From Nocardia transvalensis NBRC 15921 (GTDB lineage: Bacteria > Actinomycetota > Actinomycetes > Mycobacteriales > Mycobacteriaceae): a DNA stretch of 64,000 nucleotides. Each line of letters begins with the position of its first letter. Position 1 is the first letter of the stretch. Made by a program: the position numbers and the translations under genes. This document shows, in pieces, positions 21,701 to 30,935 of this stretch. The stretch lies in NCBI RefSeq assembly GCF_000308875.1, contig NZ_BAGL01000002.1, positions 354,061 to 418,060 on the forward strand, read 5' to 3'. The notes beneath the pieces are model-generated. The model was given only the letters and a program-made list of their open reading frames with translations, had not been told where the DNA came from and searched no databases.

Positions 21701-24045
21701 ACCGCGCCGGCTCCGCTCCGGTGCACGATGTGGACTACTGGGTCACCAATATGCGGCACCCGGTGTACTTCACCAACGCGGTGCGGCAGGCCGTCGACGG
21801 CGGGATCACGACGTACCTGGAACTCGCGCCGAATTCCGTTGCACTGATGCAGGTTCTGGGCACGACGTTCGCCGCCGGGGTGCACAACGCGGCGCTCATC
21901 CCCACCCTGAAGCGCAAGGAAGACGAAGGCGCGGGGATCATCTCGGCGCTGGCGCAGCTGTACGTGCAGGGCCACAAGGTCGACCTGTCGTCGCTGCTGA
22001 CCGCCGGCGACTACGCGGATATCCCGCGAACGGCCTTCCTGCGCAAGGAATACTGGCCCAAGGTCAGCATCGGCGGCTCGGGTGCGGGCACCGGCCGGGT
22101 GCCGGGCGCACACGTCGCGCTGCCCGACGGCCGGCACGCCTGGGAGGTCGACGCGGCTGCGGTGACCGATCCGACGGCGCTGGTGAACGCCGCTGCCGCA
22201 CAGGTGCTTTCGGACGTCGCCGTCGGCGCCACCGTCGCACATTCCCCGCTGCCCGCCTCCGGAACGCTGACCACCACCCTCACCCCGCACCTCGGCGGCG
22301 GTTCGGTACAGGTGCACGCGGCCCAGGACGGCGCTTTCCGCCTGCTGTTCGAGGCTGTGGTCACGGGTGCGTCGCGTACGTCCGGCGCTGCCAACTCCAA
22401 CGTTCCCGGCGCTGCCAACTCCAACGTTCCCGGCGCGCTTTTGGCCGGGAACCCCGGTGACTCCGGCCAAAACCATGCCGGAGAAAAAGACTCCGCCGAC
22501 CTGGTCGTCACCGAGACCTTCGGCGACCGCTGGGACCCCAACAGCACCCAGACCGTCGAACAGCGCCTGTCGATCATCGTCGCCGAATCCATGGGCTACG
22601 CCGTCGAGGATCTGCCGATGGAGATCCCGCTGATGGAGCTCGGCCTGGACTCGCTGATGGCCATGCGCATCAAGAACCGCGTCGAGTACGAGTTCGACAT
22701 CCCGCAGCTGCAGGTCTCGGCCGTGCGCGACGCCAGCCTCAACGAGGTGTCGAAGGTCCTGCGCTACGCCATCGAACACCGCGACGAGGTCCGCGAGCTG
22801 GCCGAGAAGCAGGCCGCCGAGGGCGGTTCGCTGAGCGTGGACGACAACTTCGTCGAGGCCGCGCGGGCAGCCATGGAATCGGGCGAGGATCCCGCGGCCC
22901 TAGTCAAGGAGAAGCTGGCGGCCGAGAAGCCGGCGGCTGCCACGGTCGAGAAGGCCGCGGGCGAGGACAACGTTCCCCCGCGCGACGCCGCCGAGCGCCT
23001 GACCTACGCCACCTGGGCGACCATCACCGGCAAGTCCGCGGGCGGCGTCTTCAACACCTTGCCGATCCTCGACCAGGACACCGCGCGGAAATTCGCCGAG
23101 CGCCTGTCCGAGCGCGTCGGCACCGAGATCGAGGTCGACGATCTGCTCGACTGCGAGACCATCGAGCAGATGTCGCATATCGTCCGCGAGCACCAGGACA
23201 GCTCCGGCGATGTCGACGGTTTCGTGCGGACCCTGCGCCCCCGCGCCGAGGGCGCGAATGCGGTGCCGGTCTTCGTCTTCCACCCGTCGGGCGGTAACAC
23301 GCTGGTCTACGAGCCGCTGCTGAAGCGGCTGCCCGCCGACACCCCGATGTACGGCTTCGAGCGCGTCGAGGGCTCCATGGAAGAGCGTGCGCGGCAGTAC
23401 ATTTCGAAGATCCGCGAGCTGCATCCGGGCGGGCCGTACGTCTTCTACGGCTGGTCGCTGGGTGCGGTGTTCTCGCTCCAGGTCGCGCAGATCATGCGCG
23501 CCGAGGGTGACGACGTCCAGCTGGTCGGCCTCATCGACCTCGCGATTCCCACCGAACCCGAGGACGGCAGCCCCGAGGGGCGGCGCGCCCGCGTCGAGCG
23601 CTTCCAGGCCTTCGCCAAGAAGACCTACGGCATCGAGGGCGAACTGGACGACGACATGCTCCAGGAACTCGCGGAGGCGTCCGACGCCGAGCAGTACCAG
23701 ATCATCACGGAGCTGCTGAAATTCGCCGACGTGAACATCCCCGGCGGCGTGATCGAACATCAGCGGACCTCGTGGATCGACAGCCGGGAACTCGAGAAGG
23801 CCGAGCCGTCGCATTACGAGGGCGATGTGGTGCTCTACCTGGCCGATCGCTATCACGACGGCATGATCGAGCTGGAGCCGCGCTTCGCCGACCGGCAGCC
23901 CAACGGCGGCTGGGACGGGTTCCTCCCACGCCTGGAGGTCATTCACATTCCGGGCGATCATCTCCAGATCATCGACGAGCCGCGCATTGCCACGATCGGT
24001 GCCGACCTGACGCAGAAATTGGCTGCGATCGCGAAAGGAATCTAG
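18778..24045 (+). CDS. pks13: Polyketide synthase Pks13, mycolic acid condensase, with two repeat insertions
   Basis: Condenses the meromycolyl chain from FadD32 with the carboxylated alpha-chain from the AccD4 complex to make alpha-alkyl beta-keto mycolate. It has 1755 residues against 1733 in M. tuberculosis. Domain order: N-terminal carrier (FGLASRD, residues about 55-100); ketosynthase with Cys313 in DTACSS and the His motifs EAHGTGT and [10 protein letters not shown]; acyltransferase with Ser830 in GHSQGE; C-terminal carrier with Ser1292 in [10 protein letters not shown]; thioesterase with Ser1560 in GWSLGA. Two hydrophilic linkers carry the dispersed palindromic repeat in frame: residues about 571-641 between KS and AT, and 1202-1241 between AT and the second carrier. 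The ATG has GAGGA 5 bases upstream. The stop overlaps accD4. Confidence 0.97.
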   Translation: MADNEGTQTTDAVSPASEAVTDDTQAPATEMSVAELREWLRRWVAEATGQPVENITTDRPMEEFGLASRDALALGGDIEDLTGVMLNATVVYQHPTIASLAEVIAAGGVPEEPQDAADDAFYTAGFQPGEAHDIAIVGLSTRLPGAGDTPESTWDFLINRGDGIRDLPEGRWSEFTAEPQMAEAVAEANTRGGYLDQEVVKGFDAEFFAMSPIEVERVDPQQRLMMELTWEALEHARIPASDLKGEPVGVFIGSSGNDFMFLAAMAAGAPVDANTPATAAAYGIMGSVSSIIPNRVSYFFDFRGPSVSVDTACSSTLVAVHEAVQALRSGDADVALAGGVNMILAPFATLGFDGGGAVAKDGHIKAFSADADGMVRSEGGGMVVLKRLSDAERDGDRILAVIKGSAVNNDGRSNGLLAPNPDAQAEVLRRAYRDAGIVPSSVDYVEAHGTGTLLGDPIEADALARVIGRGRADDKPALLGSAKTNFGHLESGAGAASLAKVLMSLQHNVIPSNIGFAGPNPYIPFEQAHLKVVDEPTEFPRYSGKAVIGVSGFGFGGTNAHVVIEEYVPAGAAEVSPASPPVSPANAGADLAESLDHETTDILSDAEAIIANADEAEGDSGQERAGKAEGVETAGAKTTTVPEWTAERTEPLPVILPVSAYLPSRRRRAATDLADWLESEAGQATPLEDVARALAKRTHNRSRGVVLAKTHEEAVAGLRAIAENKPGPGVFTADAPSAKGAMWVLSGFGSHHRKMGKQLYLENSIFARTVDEVDELVQDEAGYSVKEMMLDDAQDWDVGTSQVGVFTIQVALAALLRAHGAEPEGVVGHSQGEAAGSYISGGMNLEDAVRVICARSRLMGEGEQMLTEADVRNMALVEYSAEDIEKVLADYPDLEVAVYAAPTNTVIGGPPDQVHAVVARAESEGKFARVLQTRGAGHTSQMDPLLGELAAELAGIEPTKLTVDLYSTVHKSAVYRAGSAPVHDVDYWVTNMRHPVYFTNAVRQAVDGGITTYLELAPNSVALMQVLGTTFAAGVHNAALIPTLKRKEDEGAGIISALAQLYVQGHKVDLSSLLTAGDYADIPRTAFLRKEYWPKVSIGGSGAGTGRVPGAHVALPDGRHAWEVDAAAVTDPTALVNAAAAQVLSDVAVGATVAHSPLPASGTLTTTLTPHLGGGSVQVHAAQDGAFRLLFEAVVTGASRTSGAANSNVPGAANSNVPGALLAGNPGDSGQNHAGEKDSADLVVTETFGDRWDPNSTQTVEQRLSIIVAESMGYAVEDLPMEIPLMELGLDSLMAMRIKNRVEYEFDIPQLQVSAVRDASLNEVSKVLRYAIEHRDEVRELAEKQAAEGGSLSVDDNFVEAARAAMESGEDPAALVKEKLAAEKPAAATVEKAAGEDNVPPRDAAERLTYATWATITGKSAGGVFNTLPILDQDTARKFAERLSERVGTEIEVDDLLDCETIEQMSHIVREHQDSSGDVDGFVRTLRPRAEGANAVPVFVFHPSGGNTLVYEPLLKRLPADTPMYGFERVEGSMEERARQYISKIRELHPGGPYVFYGWSLGAVFSLQVAQIMRAEGDDVQLVGLIDLAIPTEPEDGSPEGRRARVERFQAFAKKTYGIEGELDDDMLQELAEASDAEQYQIITELLKFADVNIPGGVIEHQRTSWIDSRELEKAEPSHYEGDVVLYLADRYHDGMIELEPRFADRQPNGGWDGFLPRLEVIHIPGDHLQIIDEPRIATIGADLTQKLAAIAKGI
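20631..20659. repeat. Dispersed palindromic repeat, single copy in the pks13 KS-AT linker
   Basis: One copy with core CCGGCCAAGAGCGTGCCGG, translated as SGQERAGK. Upstream at 20500-20535 are TTTCCCCGGC repeats and a short hairpin (CCCCGGCGAATGCCGGGG) that may be decayed remains of a partner copy. Confidence 0.8.
22384..22486. repeat. Palindromic repeat pair plus 24-bp tandem repeat in the pks13 AT-ACP linker
   Basis: Two perfect 24-bp direct repeats at 22384-22407 and 22408-22431 encode GAANSNVP twice. They run into an inverted pair of the dispersed repeat: 22427-22451 (core CCGGCGCGCTTTTGGCCGG) and 22461-22486 (core CCGGCCAAAACCATGCCGG). All of it is in frame. Confidence 0.85.
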
Positions 24046-25589
24046 TGAGTACGACCGCCGAGAAGCTCGCCGACCTGCGGAAGAAGCTCGAACTCGCGCA
24101 GGAGCCGGCGGGCGAGGCGGGGGTGGCCAAGCGGGCACGCAAAGGCATCCCGAGCGCTCGTGACCGGATCAACATGCTCCTCGATCCCGGCACGTTCGTC
24201 GAAATCGGTGCGCTCGTGCGCAACCCGAGCGTCAAGGACGCCCTCTACGGCGACGGCGTCGTCATCGGGCACGGCCTCGTCGAGGGGCGGCCGGTGGCGG
24301 TGTTCTCGCACGATCAGACCGTGTACGGCGGTTCGGTCGGCGAGATGTTCGGCCGCAAGGTGTGCACGATCATGGAGTTCGCGTCCAAGGTCGGCTGCCC
24401 GGTGGTCGGCATCCAGGACTCCGGCGGCGCCCGCGTGCAGGAGGCGGTCAGCTCGCTGGCCTGGTACGCCAATATCGCGCTGCGCGTCGAACCGCTGTCG
24501 GGCATGGTGCCGCAGATCTCGATGATTCTCGGCAGCTGCGCCGGCGGCGCGGTGTACCAGCCGATAAATACCGACGTCGTGGTCGCCACCGAAGAGGCGT
24601 ACATGTTCGTCACCGGGCCGAAGGTGATCCGCGAGGTCACCGGTGAGGACGTCAGCCTCGAGGAACTCGGCGGCGCCCGCAGCCAGGCCGAATACGGCAA
24701 TATCCACCACGTCGCCAAGGACGAGCGGGCCGCGTTCGACTGGGTGCGTCAGTACCTCGGCTACATGCCCACCAGCTGCCAGGAGCAGCCGCCGGTCGTC
24801 AATCCGGGCCTGGAACCGGAGACCACCGACAGCGACCTGGAACTGAACTCGCTCGTACCGGACTCCGACAACGCCGGCTACGACATGCACGACATCCTGC
24901 TGCGCATCTTCGACGACGGTGAGTTCCACGAGGTCGGCGGGCAGGCGGCGCTCAATGTGATCACCGGTTTCGCGCGGGTGGACGGGCGCACGGTCGGCGT
25001 GGTCGCCAACCAGCCCATGGTCTCCGCGGGCGCGCTCGACGCGAGCGCCTCCGACAAGGCCTCGCACTTCGTGCGGTTGTGCGACGCGTTCGAGATCCCG
25101 CTGGTGCTGGTCGTGGATACGCCCGGCTTCCTACCCGGCGTGGAGCAGGAGAAGATCGGCGTCATCAAGCGCGGCGGGCGGTTCCTGTTCGCCTTCGTCG
25201 AGGCGTCGGTGCCGAAGGTGACCGTGGTGATCCGCAAGGCCTACGGCGGCGGCTACGCGGTGATGGGCTCCAAGCAGCTCGGCGCCGACGTGAACCTGGC
25301 CTGGCCCACCGCGCGCATCGCGGTGATGGGCGCGGAGAGCGCGGTCAGCCTCATCGGCCGCAAGCAGATCGAGGCCGCCCCCGAGGACCAGCGCGAGGCG
25401 GTCCGCCAGCAGATGATCGACTTCTACAACGCCACCATGGCCAACCCCTGGGTCGCCGCCGAACGCGGCTTCATCGACGCCGTCATCGAACCCGCCACCA
25501 CCCGCCTCGAAGTCCGCCGCGCCCTGCACCTCCTCCGAGACAAGAAACTCCAACGCAACCCCCGCAAACACCACCTGCTGCCCCTGTAG
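24045..25589 (+). CDS. accD4: Acyl-CoA carboxylase beta subunit AccD4
   Basis: Carboxyltransferase subunit that carboxylates the long alpha-chain acyl-CoA (C24-C26), giving the extender unit for Pks13. It works with a biotinylated AccA3 subunit encoded elsewhere. It has 514 residues against 522 in Rv3799c. Both crotonase-fold halves are present: the N half with [20 protein letters not shown] and [11 protein letters not shown], the C half with [33 protein letters not shown] and [18 protein letters not shown]. The GTG start shares a base with the pks13 stop TAG (TAGTG), with GAAAGGA 10 bases upstream. It closes the mycolate condensation operon. Confidence 0.97.
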   Translation: MSTTAEKLADLRKKLELAQEPAGEAGVAKRARKGIPSARDRINMLLDPGTFVEIGALVRNPSVKDALYGDGVVIGHGLVEGRPVAVFSHDQTVYGGSVGEMFGRKVCTIMEFASKVGCPVVGIQDSGGARVQEAVSSLAWYANIALRVEPLSGMVPQISMILGSCAGGAVYQPINTDVVVATEEAYMFVTGPKVIREVTGEDVSLEELGGARSQAEYGNIHHVAKDERAAFDWVRQYLGYMPTSCQEQPPVVNPGLEPETTDSDLELNSLVPDSDNAGYDMHDILLRIFDDGEFHEVGGQAALNVITGFARVDGRTVGVVANQPMVSAGALDASASDKASHFVRLCDAFEIPLVLVVDTPGFLPGVEQEKIGVIKRGGRFLFAFVEASVPKVTVVIRKAYGGGYAVMGSKQLGADVNLAWPTARIAVMGAESAVSLIGRKQIEAAPEDQREAVRQQMIDFYNATMANPWVAAERGFIDAVIEPATTRLEVRRALHLLRDKKLQRNPRKHHLLPL

Positions 25590-25730
25590 CAGCGCCCTTC
25601 ACTACCCGCGCCGAAGGCGTCGGGTAAACGCGCGCAGAAATCTCAGCCAATCCGCATGGAACCGTGGGTGGCCGGGGTGTCTTTCGCCGATTCGGCCGGT
25701 CGATGCCCCCTGGTGTGAGAGCCTTCAGCT

Positions 25731-25931
25731 ATGGGTACCTCACCGAAAGCTGTGCTCGAGGGCGGACCGGCGGGTCTGCCGCAGCGGATCATTCCGATCA
25801 CGCCACCGGGGGTCGAACTCCGGGTGCAGTTCAACGGCGGCTACGAGCGTTTCAAGGTAACCCCGCGCTGGCAGGACACCGCCGAGGGCAGCCTGCCGGT
25901 CTACGAGTGGATCGACCGCATCGAGAGGTAA
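25731..25931 (+). CDS. Small DUF5988-like protein
   Basis: A 66-residue protein (ATG start) with the pattern VLEGGPAGLPQRIIPITPPG, then GGYERFKVTPRW and a C-terminal LPVYEWIDRIER. This resembles the small actinobacterial DUF5988 family, often found near secondary-metabolite or regulatory genes and of unknown function. Assignment is by remembered family pattern, not by a search. It lies alone between accD4 and a convergent hydrolase gene, ending 6 bases before that gene's stop. No membrane or signal segment is present. Confidence 0.7.
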   Translation: MGTSPKAVLEGGPAGLPQRIIPITPPGVELRVQFNGGYERFKVTPRWQDTAEGSLPVYEWIDRIER

Positions 25932-25937
25932 CGGCGA

Positions 25938-26711
25938 TCAGTGCGGTGCCCGGCGCACCGGTAACAGGGTCCGCACGGGCGCGGTGGTCAGGAAGTCGAT
26001 GATCTGGCCGTAGACCTGCTCCGGCTTCTCGAAAACCAGCAGGTGCGAGGTGCCGGGAACGACCGACAGCTCCGAGTCGGGGATGCCGCGATACAGGGAT
26101 ACGGTGTGCTCCAGCGTGATCAGATCGTCGTCGCCGGACAGCACCAGGGTGCGTGCCCGCACGCCGCTCAGATCCTGTTCCGTGAGCGTGGGCTGGGTGT
26201 GCACCATGGTGTTGTACTTCTCCACGAAGGCCGGGAAGTTCTCGACCGGATCCGGCGACACCTCGGCGTGGTACTTGGCGATCCAGGAATCGGGATCACC
26301 ACCGAAATCGTCCATCATCCCCGGCACCAACCCGTCGTAGTGGTAGTTGCCGCTGATCGACACCACCCGCCGCACCAGCTCGGGCCGCCGCAGCGCGACC
26401 AGCAGGGCCACATTCGCGCCATCGCTGTACCCCACCAGATCCGCCGGCGCGCCGACCACCTGCTCCAGAAACGCGATCGTGTCCGCCGCCATTACGTCGT
26501 ACGACAGCGGCCCCGGCACATCCGGCGTCCTACCATGCCCGCGCCGATCGACGGTGAACGTCCGGAACTGCTTGGCGAACAACGGAACCCCCGCCCCGAA
26601 CGTCCGCGAGTCGCTCATCCCCCCGTGCAGCAACACCAGCGGCTCCCCGTCCCCCTGCTCCTCGAACCACGTCCTGACCGCACCGAGCCGCACATACGCC
26701 ATGACATTCAT
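25938..26711 (-). CDS. Alpha/beta-fold hydrolase
   Basis: A cytoplasmic alpha/beta hydrolase of 257 residues. The oxyanion-hole motif LLHGGMSD, the nucleophile elbow VGYSDGAN (Ser), an acid in LVLSGDDDLIT and the base His in VPGTSHLLVFE are all visible. No signal peptide is seen. The overall pattern is like the small esterase/haloperoxidase-type hydrolases common in actinobacteria; the substrate cannot be told. Starts are possible at 26711 (ATG) or three codons later at a second ATG. It is transcribed divergently from the small secreted protein gene that follows. Confidence 0.88.
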   Translation of the reverse strand: MNVMAYVRLGAVRTWFEEQGDGEPLVLLHGGMSDSRTFGAGVPLFAKQFRTFTVDRRGHGRTPDVPGPLSYDVMAADTIAFLEQVVGAPADLVGYSDGANVALLVALRRPELVRRVVSISGNYHYDGLVPGMMDDFGGDPDSWIAKYHAEVSPDPVENFPAFVEKYNTMVHTQPTLTEQDLSGVRARTLVLSGDDDLITLEHTVSLYRGIPDSELSVVPGTSHLLVFEKPEQVYGQIIDFLTTAPVRTLLPVRRAPH

Positions 26712-26870
26712 ACTGCCGAAGTGGTCCGACAGCTCGCGTCGTGGTCGCCGACACTGTGCGCGGGCAACCCTTTCGCGCGGCGGCAGTGCTACGGTCCGGG
26801 CTGGACGGCAATTTATCAGTTAACGTGGCTGGATCGCCTGCTGCGTCGCTGACGAGCGGAAGGGATTGTG

Positions 26871-27215
26871 ATGAAACGACTCCTGGCCACGACGGCGACT
26901 CTGGCGAGCATCGCCGCCTGCGCGGGTATCGCCCTGGCGCCCGCCGCGTCCGCGGTGCCGCCCAAGAACTGGCACCCGTGCTCGGACGACTTCCGCGATG
27001 CCACCGACCCGCAGGCCTGGGACGGCGGCCGGCACCAGCCGATCGTCAGCCCCTGGGGCAATACCGGCGTCTTCTGCGCCTGGGACTGGATCGACGGCGT
27101 CGGTCGCGTCGGCTGGATCGACGCGTTCCAGGCCGACCCCTCCGGCCGCCCGCACGCGATGATCCAGGTCCCGATGAGCGGCGACACGACCCTGTGGATC
27201 ACCAACCCTCTCTGA
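26871..27215 (+). CDS. Small secreted protein of unknown function
   Basis: A 114-residue protein with a clear Sec signal peptide (MKRLLATTATLASIAACAGIALAPAASA) and a mature part of about 86 residues rich in Trp, Asp and Gly, with two cysteines (WHPCSDD and GVFCAWDW) that could form one disulfide. GGAAGGG lies about 8 bases before the ATG; a GTG directly before it is an alternative start. No family was recognised. It is followed after 31 bases by a lipoprotein gene and is probably co-transcribed with it. Confidence 0.75.
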   Translation: MKRLLATTATLASIAACAGIALAPAASAVPPKNWHPCSDDFRDATDPQAWDGGRHQPIVSPWGNTGVFCAWDWIDGVGRVGWIDAFQADPSGRPHAMIQVPMSGDTTLWITNPL

Positions 27216-27246
27216 CCCTCTCGGCCATCGACCGTACGGAGATCTC

Positions 27247-27672
27247 GTGAAGAAATTCGGCCTCCTCGCCGCCCTGGCCGCGGTCCTCCTGACCGGCGCC
27301 GCCTGTTCCAGCAACGGCGACTCCACCTCCACGACCACCACCGTCACCACGCCCGCGGCATCGTCGACCACCGCCGCTCCCGCGGCCTCGACCTCTCCCG
27401 CCCCGCAGCCCGGCCCCAGCACCCAACCCGCTCCCTCGCCGACCCAGCGAATGATGCCCAACCCCAACGGTGACGGCACCATGGTCCCCTGCGAGGGCAC
27501 CATCTGCACCAACCCCAACCACGGCGCAGGCACCGACCCCAACGAAAACGGCACCGCCCCCGCCGCCCCGGTCGAAGGCGCCGCCTGCGGCGACGACGGC
27601 CACGGCACCTGGGTCCACCTGGAAGGCGACAACGCCGCCCACTACGGCACCGAATGGCTCTGCCGCTACTGA
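27247..27672 (+). CDS. Small Thr/Pro-rich lipoprotein
   Basis: A 141-residue protein starting at GTG. It has a lipobox (LLTGAACSS) for lipid attachment, a Ser/Thr/Pro-rich spacer that could be glycosylated, and a C-terminal region of about 55 residues with four cysteines (VPCEGTICTN, GAACGDDGHG, WLCRY). The C-terminal half looks like a small disulfide-stabilised domain. No family was recognised. It lies 31 bases after the secreted protein gene, which suggests an extracytoplasmic pair. Confidence 0.75.
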   Translation: MKKFGLLAALAAVLLTGAACSSNGDSTSTTTTVTTPAASSTTAAPAASTSPAPQPGPSTQPAPSPTQRMMPNPNGDGTMVPCEGTICTNPNHGAGTDPNENGTAPAAPVEGAACGDDGHGTWVHLEGDNAAHYGTEWLCRY

Positions 27673-27789
27673 AGTCAGGTTGAAAGGGCTGTGCCGCAGT
27701 GGTTTTCAATCGGCTGTCCAGTGTGAAGATGTGGATATCGGATCGGTTCGGGTCTGTTGCTCGGGGTGGGATGGCGATAGAATTCGAAC

Positions 27790-29274
27790 ATGCATTCGAG
27801 CGGGGGGATCGAAGGGCGGGCGGCAGGCTCGCTGCATTCGGCGGTTGCCGATCTGCTCGACCTGCCGCTGACACCGCTGTCTGACGACGATGTCATCGCT
27901 GCGATGCAGGATGTGGAACGTTGTGCGCGGATGCTCGTTTCGGTGCAGCATCGGTTGCTGATCGAGGCCAGTGAGCGTTCCCTGCCTGCCCGGTTCGGAT
28001 CGAAGTCACTGAAGAAGTTCCTGATGGAGACGCTGCGGCTGGCGAGCGCGGACGCCGGCGCGCGGGTGCACCAAGCGTTGTGGGTGGGGACCTTTCACGA
28101 TATGGCGGGCGAGCCGACCGAGCCGCAGTTGCCGCACACCGCCGAAGCGCTCGCCGCGGGGGAGATCTCGGCTGATCACGCGCGAGGCGTGGCGGCGGTG
28201 ATGGTTCGAGTCCCGCGCGGGGTCACCGATGAAGACCGGCAAGCCGCGGAACAGATTCTGGCCGAACTCTCCCGCTCCGGCAGTCCCGACGATATCGGCA
28301 AGGTCGGCGATCGCATTCTCGCTCAATTGGATCCGGACGGACGGCTGACGACCGACCACGATCGCGCGAGGATGCGGGGCGTCACGGTGGGACGCCAGCG
28401 GGCCGACGGAATGTCGCCGATTCGCGGCGAGATCGATCCGGTGCTGCGTGCCCTGCTGGATCCGCTGCTCGCCAAATACGCGCGGCCCGGCATGTGCAAT
28501 CCGGAGGATCCCGATGGTCCGTCGGTCGACGTGGACACGGATGCCCGAGCCTTGGCGGATGCCGCCGCGCGAGACCGCCGTTCACCCGCCCAGCGCAATC
28601 ACGATGCGCTCACATCGCTGCTGCGGTCGGGGGTGATCGCGGACGAGCTGGGTTCGCATCGCGGAGTCCCGGTGGCGACGGTCCTGACGATGAGTGTCGA
28701 AGATGTTGAGCATCTTTCCGGCGTAGCGACGACCGCGACCGGTGGATCCGTCCCTATTGGCGACGCATTGCGGCTCGCCGAACGATCGCTGCCGTTCCTG
28801 GCCGTACTCGACCACGCCGGATTGCCGCTACATCTGGGGAGAACCAAGCGCCTCGCATCACGTGCCCAGCGCATGGCATTGATCGCAGCCCTGCGCGGCT
28901 GCTCTCGTCCGGGCTGCGATGCCCCGGCGAGCCTGTGTGCCGTGCATCATGTACAGGACTACGGCAAGGGCGGACAAACCGATATCGGCAACCTCACCCT
29001 GGCGTGCGATGCCTGTCATGCCTTGGTCCACGACGGCCCCGGCGGCTGGAAGACCGTTGTCGTAGGAGAGGACTCGCCCTATGCCGGCCGAACAGCATGG
29101 ATCGCCCCGCCCCACATCGACCCGGACCAGAAGCCGCAGGTCAACCACCGCCACCACGCCGGCGAACTATTCGTCGAAGCACTCACCCGAGTCCAGGTGC
29201 GCAACGACGGCGACCGCCAACAGAACCGCCAGCGGCAACGCAAGCGGCCGGACCGAAAATCCACAGCGGCCTAA
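27790..29274 (+). CDS. DUF222/HNH endonuclease-domain protein (13E12-type)
   Basis: A 494-residue protein with an N-terminal DUF222 helical region (VADLLDLPLTPLSDDDVIAAMQ onward, residues about 15-330) and a C-terminal HNH nuclease motif with paired cysteines: CSRPGCDAPASLCAVHHVQDY, then GKGGQTDIGNLTLACDACHALVHDG. This matches the 13E12 repeat family, present in many copies in mycobacteria and relatives. The role is unknown; some members are linked to intervening or mobile DNA. The C-terminus ends in a basic tail. Its upstream region and the DNA behind it have lower GC than the cell-wall genes, which fits an accessory insert. Confidence 0.88.
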   Translation: MHSSGGIEGRAAGSLHSAVADLLDLPLTPLSDDDVIAAMQDVERCARMLVSVQHRLLIEASERSLPARFGSKSLKKFLMETLRLASADAGARVHQALWVGTFHDMAGEPTEPQLPHTAEALAAGEISADHARGVAAVMVRVPRGVTDEDRQAAEQILAELSRSGSPDDIGKVGDRILAQLDPDGRLTTDHDRARMRGVTVGRQRADGMSPIRGEIDPVLRALLDPLLAKYARPGMCNPEDPDGPSVDVDTDARALADAAARDRRSPAQRNHDALTSLLRSGVIADELGSHRGVPVATVLTMSVEDVEHLSGVATTATGGSVPIGDALRLAERSLPFLAVLDHAGLPLHLGRTKRLASRAQRMALIAALRGCSRPGCDAPASLCAVHHVQDYGKGGQTDIGNLTLACDACHALVHDGPGGWKTVVVGEDSPYAGRTAWIAPPHIDPDQKPQVNHRHHAGELFVEALTRVQVRNDGDRQQNRQRQRKRPDRKSTAA

Positions 29275-29320
29275 CCCGGCGGACGCCTCCAATGTCCGCC
29301 GGGGTATCCGCACGAGCTGC

Positions 29321-29617
29321 TCAAGACGCTGTCCTCGGTACCAGCCGTAGCTGGTGCCTCGCACCAGTTTCCGGTACCTCCGGAGGGTGCTGCATTCCTG
29401 CGGCCCACGATTGTCGGAGCCGTTTCACGAAGGCGGCGACATCTGCGGTGCGGGTGACCACCCCCGGTCGAGTTGCACCTCGTCTGATTTCGGTGCCGTC
29501 AGCCGCGGTTACGCCGCGGACGTGGACTGTCCGGCCGATCTTGTACCAGTATGCGGTCCAGTCGGCGGCGGTGCTCTTGCCCGCATATTCGCTGGTACGG
29601 GGGAGAGTAGGTGGCAT
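29321..29617 (-). CDS. Hypothetical protein, possibly real
   Basis: A 98-residue frame with an ATG start, GAGGGG about 10 bases upstream and GC-rich third positions over most of its length. It has a compact aromatic N-terminal segment (DWTAYWYKIGRTVHVRG) and a helical SerTrp-containing middle (AAFVKRLRQSWAAG). No family was recognised. The stop of a 34-residue frame (29622-29726) lies just upstream, so the two could be one unit. The low-GC, disordered surroundings make a spurious frame possible. Confidence 0.4.
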   Translation of the reverse strand: MPPTLPRTSEYAGKSTAADWTAYWYKIGRTVHVRGVTAADGTEIRRGATRPGVVTRTADVAAFVKRLRQSWAAGMQHPPEVPETGARHQLRLVPRTAS

Positions 29618-29621
29618 CGGC

Positions 29622-29726
29622 TCAGCATCCCCTCGGCCTTGGCGGGTCTACTTCGCTGCGGTACGAGTCGGGGATTAGGCGTTTCGCCTCGATGAGGCGA
29701 TCTCGCGCTTGCGATTTGACGGGCAT
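29622..29726 (-). CDS. Possible 34-residue small protein
   Basis: A short frame starting MPVKSQARDRLIEAKRLIP and ending 4 bases before the ATG of the 98-residue frame. It reads as an amphipathic basic helix. It may be a small protein, the truncated start of a larger gene, or chance. Only the spacing and composition support it. Confidence 0.22.
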   Translation of the reverse strand: MPVKSQARDRLIEAKRLIPDSYRSEVDPPRPRGC

Positions 29727-30157
29727 GCCGAGATCGGGCATTCGATATGCGATTGCATGATGAGATGTGCGTAATCGATGGTCATGACAGGCAATTCGCG
29801 TGGTCGATGATAGGAAGGCCGAACAGGGGCACTCCTGGATAAGCGCGGCGGTTGTTTCCCGGTATCCTGGAGTATTGCGAAAATCGCTTCGCGGCTCGGG
29901 TCCGAGCGATTCGGTGCGTTCCGGGTGCCGGGGGTGATTCAAGTTCTACGGCATTGCGATACGGGCTGGCGGTTCCAATCCGGTTCTATGGCTCTTGCAT
30001 TCCCGAATTTCCAAATCGGTTACTTCCAAAGTCAGGTCACGTCGATAGCGAGGCTAACGGATGGCAGGATCAACCCTGGCAGATAGGGCGCTCGGACGGT
30101 TGTGACTCAGCACAGGCGGCGGGCTGGACTGACCAGATACGCGGCGGCGCGGGACTT

Positions 30158-30652
30158 GTGGATCAATGGGCGCTCGCCTGGACTGAGGACCCGACCTGGA
30201 CCCCGGAAGAGGTGGAGCGCCGTGTGCAGATAGCGACGAACCGTCAACAGCGGCTACAGGATCCGAACTTCGAGGTGATCATGATGCTCTCGGAGGCGGT
30301 GCTGCGAAACCATGTCGGCAGCTCCGCCGTTATGCGGGACCAGCTCGCGAGGTTCGTCGAGATCTCCGCGCTTCCGAATGTGACCGTGCATGTGGTCCCG
30401 TTTCGAGCTGCCAATCCCGTTGGGCCACTGATCGGTTCATTCACATTGCTGGAATTTCCGGCTCTTCCGGCCACCAAGTTTCAGGAACCTCCGGTGGTCT
30501 ATGTGGAAGGCCACGTGGGTGCCCTATACCTCGAACAGGAGGCCGACGTCCGGCGATATCGCACTGCGGTTGACCGGATCAGCCGTGTAGCGTCGGATTC
30601 AGCGCAGTCCAAGCGCCTGATCTCCGATGTTGCACGCGAGCACGAAGGATGA
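30158..30652 (+). pseudogene. DUF5753 regulator lacking its helix-turn-helix domain
   Basis: The last 164 codons match the C-terminal half of XRE/DUF5753 regulators: TPEEVERRVQIATNRQQRL, VMRDQLARFVEISALPNVTVHVVPF, FTLLEFPALP, EPPVVYVEGHVGALYLEQEADVRRY. The intact relative at 50108-50980 aligns with this part but has about 130 further N-terminal residues with the DNA-binding helices and the PGLLQTEGYTRA segment. Those are missing here. The frame stays open upstream to 29852 but reads as unrelated low-complexity sequence. It is therefore a truncated remnant, possibly still translated from a GTG at 30158. It overlaps the DUF397 gene, its usual partner. Confidence 0.7.
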
Positions 30653-30855
30653 GCGTGGCCCTATCCGCGGCGGCATGGTTCAAGTCGAGCCGAAGCAGGG
30701 ACACCTCAGCGTGTGTCGAGATTGCTCACCTCCCCGGCGGCAAGGTCGGCGTGCGTGACTCCAAGAACCCCACCGGCCCGGCCCTGATCTTCGCCCCCGC
30801 CGAGTGGGATGCCTTCACCGCCACCGTGATCGACGACAGCTTCGGCCGAGCCTGA
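30649..30855 (+). CDS. DUF397 small protein
   Basis: A 68-residue protein of the DUF397 family: WFKSSRSRDTSACVEIAHLPGGKVGVRDSKNP, then FAPAEWDAF. These acidic small proteins are encoded next to XRE/DUF5753 regulators in Streptomyces and Nocardia and act with them as regulatory pairs, possibly toxin-antitoxin-like. The ATG overlaps the stop of the DUF5753 remnant, so the pair arrangement is kept although the regulator has lost its DNA-binding part. Confidence 0.88.
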   Translation: MSVALSAAAWFKSSRSRDTSACVEIAHLPGGKVGVRDSKNPTGPALIFAPAEWDAFTATVIDDSFGRA

Positions 30856-30884
30856 GTCGGCTCGCTCCACCACCCGATCCAAAG

Positions 30885-30924
30885 ACAAGGGCCCTGCCGG
30901 GATAACTCCCGGCAGGGCCCTTGT
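30885..30924. terminator. Bidirectional terminator between the mycolate and emb blocks
   Basis: A perfect 18-bp inverted repeat (ACAAGGGCCCTGCCGGGA and its complement) with a 4-base loop, between the + strand DUF397 gene and the end of the - strand emb gene. It can stop transcription from both sides. Confidence 0.85.
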
Positions 30925-30935
30925 CGCTCTTCAGC

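Larger units (their letters stand above)
29275..30157. other. Mostly non-coding or decayed accessory stretch
   Basis: About 880 bases of visibly lower GC between the HNH gene and the DUF5753 remnant. Two short minus-strand frames could be genes (listed separately). From 29850 to 30157 the + frame continuing into the DUF5753 remnant is open but does not resemble the expected helix-turn-helix domain. This is likely decayed or rearranged sequence. Confidence 0.45.

Noticed and set aside
29852..30157. Open frame running into the DUF5753 remnant as its N-terminus
   Set aside because: The translation has no helix-turn-helix and no PGLLQT segment, so it was not accepted as the true start of the protein.
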